From Phycisphaerae bacterium (GTDB lineage Bacteria; Planctomycetota; Phycisphaerae; Phycisphaerales; SM1A02), in contig JAUIHC010000179.1 in the NCBI GenBank assembly GCA_030432455.1, positions 1 through 6,335 of the forward strand: 6,335 nt of DNA, given 5' to 3'. Both the position numbers and the translations under genes were made by a program. This document shows, piece after piece, positions 5,833-6,335 of this stretch. The notes under the pieces are model-generated. The model did not search any database and was not told the DNA's origin. It was given only the letters and a program-made list of their open reading frames with translations. Within the stretch, counting starts at the first letter, position 1, and each line of letters starts with the position of its first letter.

Positions 5833-6335
5833 TCACACCGGGATGGCCGCGACGACCTCGTCCAGTCGCGGGACCACGTCGCCGGGCAGGCACCAGAGCT
5901 CCACTCGTGGTCGCCCCTCCATCCACCGGCGGGGATTCCCCACGGCCTCACCGGCGAGGGCCGCCCGCAGGAGTCCCGCGGCGAGGTCGTGCACCACGAT
6001 GCCGACCGCGACCGGGCGGCGACGCATGATGCGGGCGGCGGCTCGAACGACTCGAATCCGGGCGTCGGCGATCGGCTCGCCCTCCGGGGGCACGAGATCG
6101 GACGGATCCTCCTCCCACTGCCGGGCCCGGCGTTCGAACCGATCGCGGAGTTCCGCCATCGAGAGCCCGGCGAGCACGCCAAGGGCCGGATCCGCCAGAT
6201 CATCGTCGCCCCGGCATCGCCCGCCGAGAATCGTGGCGGCGATCTTCGCGGTCTCCGCGGCAGCCTGATCCATGGCGTGATGGAATCGATCCGGTCGGGG
6301 AAACGGGAGCCCCGACGCCCGGCCGAACGCCTCGG
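5833..6335 (-). CDS. Histidine phosphatase (phosphoglycerate mutase-like) family protein, C-terminal part
   Basis: The frame is open to the right edge, so the gene is 5' partial: 166 residues are visible and the N-terminal RHG active-site motif lies outside. The ATG at 6273 is probably an internal Met, because the 20 codons before it (EAFGRASGLPFPRPDRFHHA) run into a typical 'QAAAETAKIAATILG' helix. Family signs are LGVLAGLSMAELRDRF (resembling the 'G.w.G.t..el...f' region), DLVPPEGEPIADARIRV (matching 'PPgGEs..d...Rv', where the Glu is often catalytic), and VGIVVHDLAAGLLRAAL, whose His fits the second catalytic His of the family. Members remove phosphate from sugars, nucleotides, cobalamin precursors or proteins, and nothing here tells which substrate is used. 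The neighbour is accD 98 bases downstream, and co-transcription is possible but not shown. Confidence 0.74.
   Translation of the reverse strand, partial: EAFGRASGLPFPRPDRFHHAMDQAAAETAKIAATILGGRCRGDDDLADPALGVLAGLSMAELRDRFERRARQWEEDPSDLVPPEGEPIADARIRVVRAAARIMRRRPVAVGIVVHDLAAGLLRAALAGEAVGNPRRWMEGRPRVELWCLPGDVVPRLDEVVAAIPV

Noticed and set aside
4856..6268. 470-aa plus-strand open frame opposite accD and the phosphatase-like gene
   Set aside because: Antisense of accD, which has an intact zinc ribbon and carboxyltransferase motifs.
1..6335. Possible defence, CRISPR, phage or mobile-element content
   Set aside because: No arrays, inverted terminal repeats, transposase, integrase or toxin-antitoxin motifs are visible; the genes are housekeeping and envelope genes of uniform composition.

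Overview
The window is very GC-rich, gene-dense bacterial chromosome, and every gene I can support lies on the minus strand. Gene content suggests an uncultured or marine-type planctomycete, perhaps a Phycisphaerae relative. The hints are an MreB of the DLGTCNTLV type, long Ala/Arg-rich proteins, many non-ATG starts, and poorly conserved envelope proteins beside mreB. The taxon is an inference from composition and gene style, not a demonstrated placement.

In the direction of transcription (high to low coordinates), the right part reads as follows. A histidine-phosphatase-like protein is cut off at the right edge (5833-6335). Next is accD, the carboxyltransferase beta subunit of acetyl-CoA carboxylase (4901-5734, TTG start). 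lnt, the apolipoprotein N-acyltransferase, follows with all three catalytic residues (3093-4904) and overlaps accD by 4 nt. Then comes a lipoprotein with a lipobox and HEAT-like repeats (1804-3072, TTG start, strong Shine-Dalgarno). accD, lnt and the lipoprotein gene look like one transcription unit serving the envelope: malonyl-CoA for fatty acids, the last lipoprotein acylation step, and a probable substrate of that step.

The left part holds a bitopic coiled-coil protein with an MreC-like layout (718-1611, GTG start), a 70-aa single-pass membrane protein of unknown function (424-636), a strong 12-bp hairpin that probably ends that unit (325-355), and the first 65 codons of mreB (1-196), which runs off the left edge. 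No non-coding stretch exceeds 300 bases. The largest, 197-423, holds the hairpin and a weak candidate mreB promoter.

There are no RNA genes, CRISPR arrays, insertion sequences or phage genes that I can see. The most unusual DNA-level feature is a set of three tandem 18-bp units at the lnt/lipoprotein junction. One base difference between copies creates the lnt stop codon. Without it, lnt would end exactly in a TTGA overlap with the downstream start. The protein most worth following up is the unrecognised MreC-like coiled-coil protein with its small membrane neighbour beside mreB.
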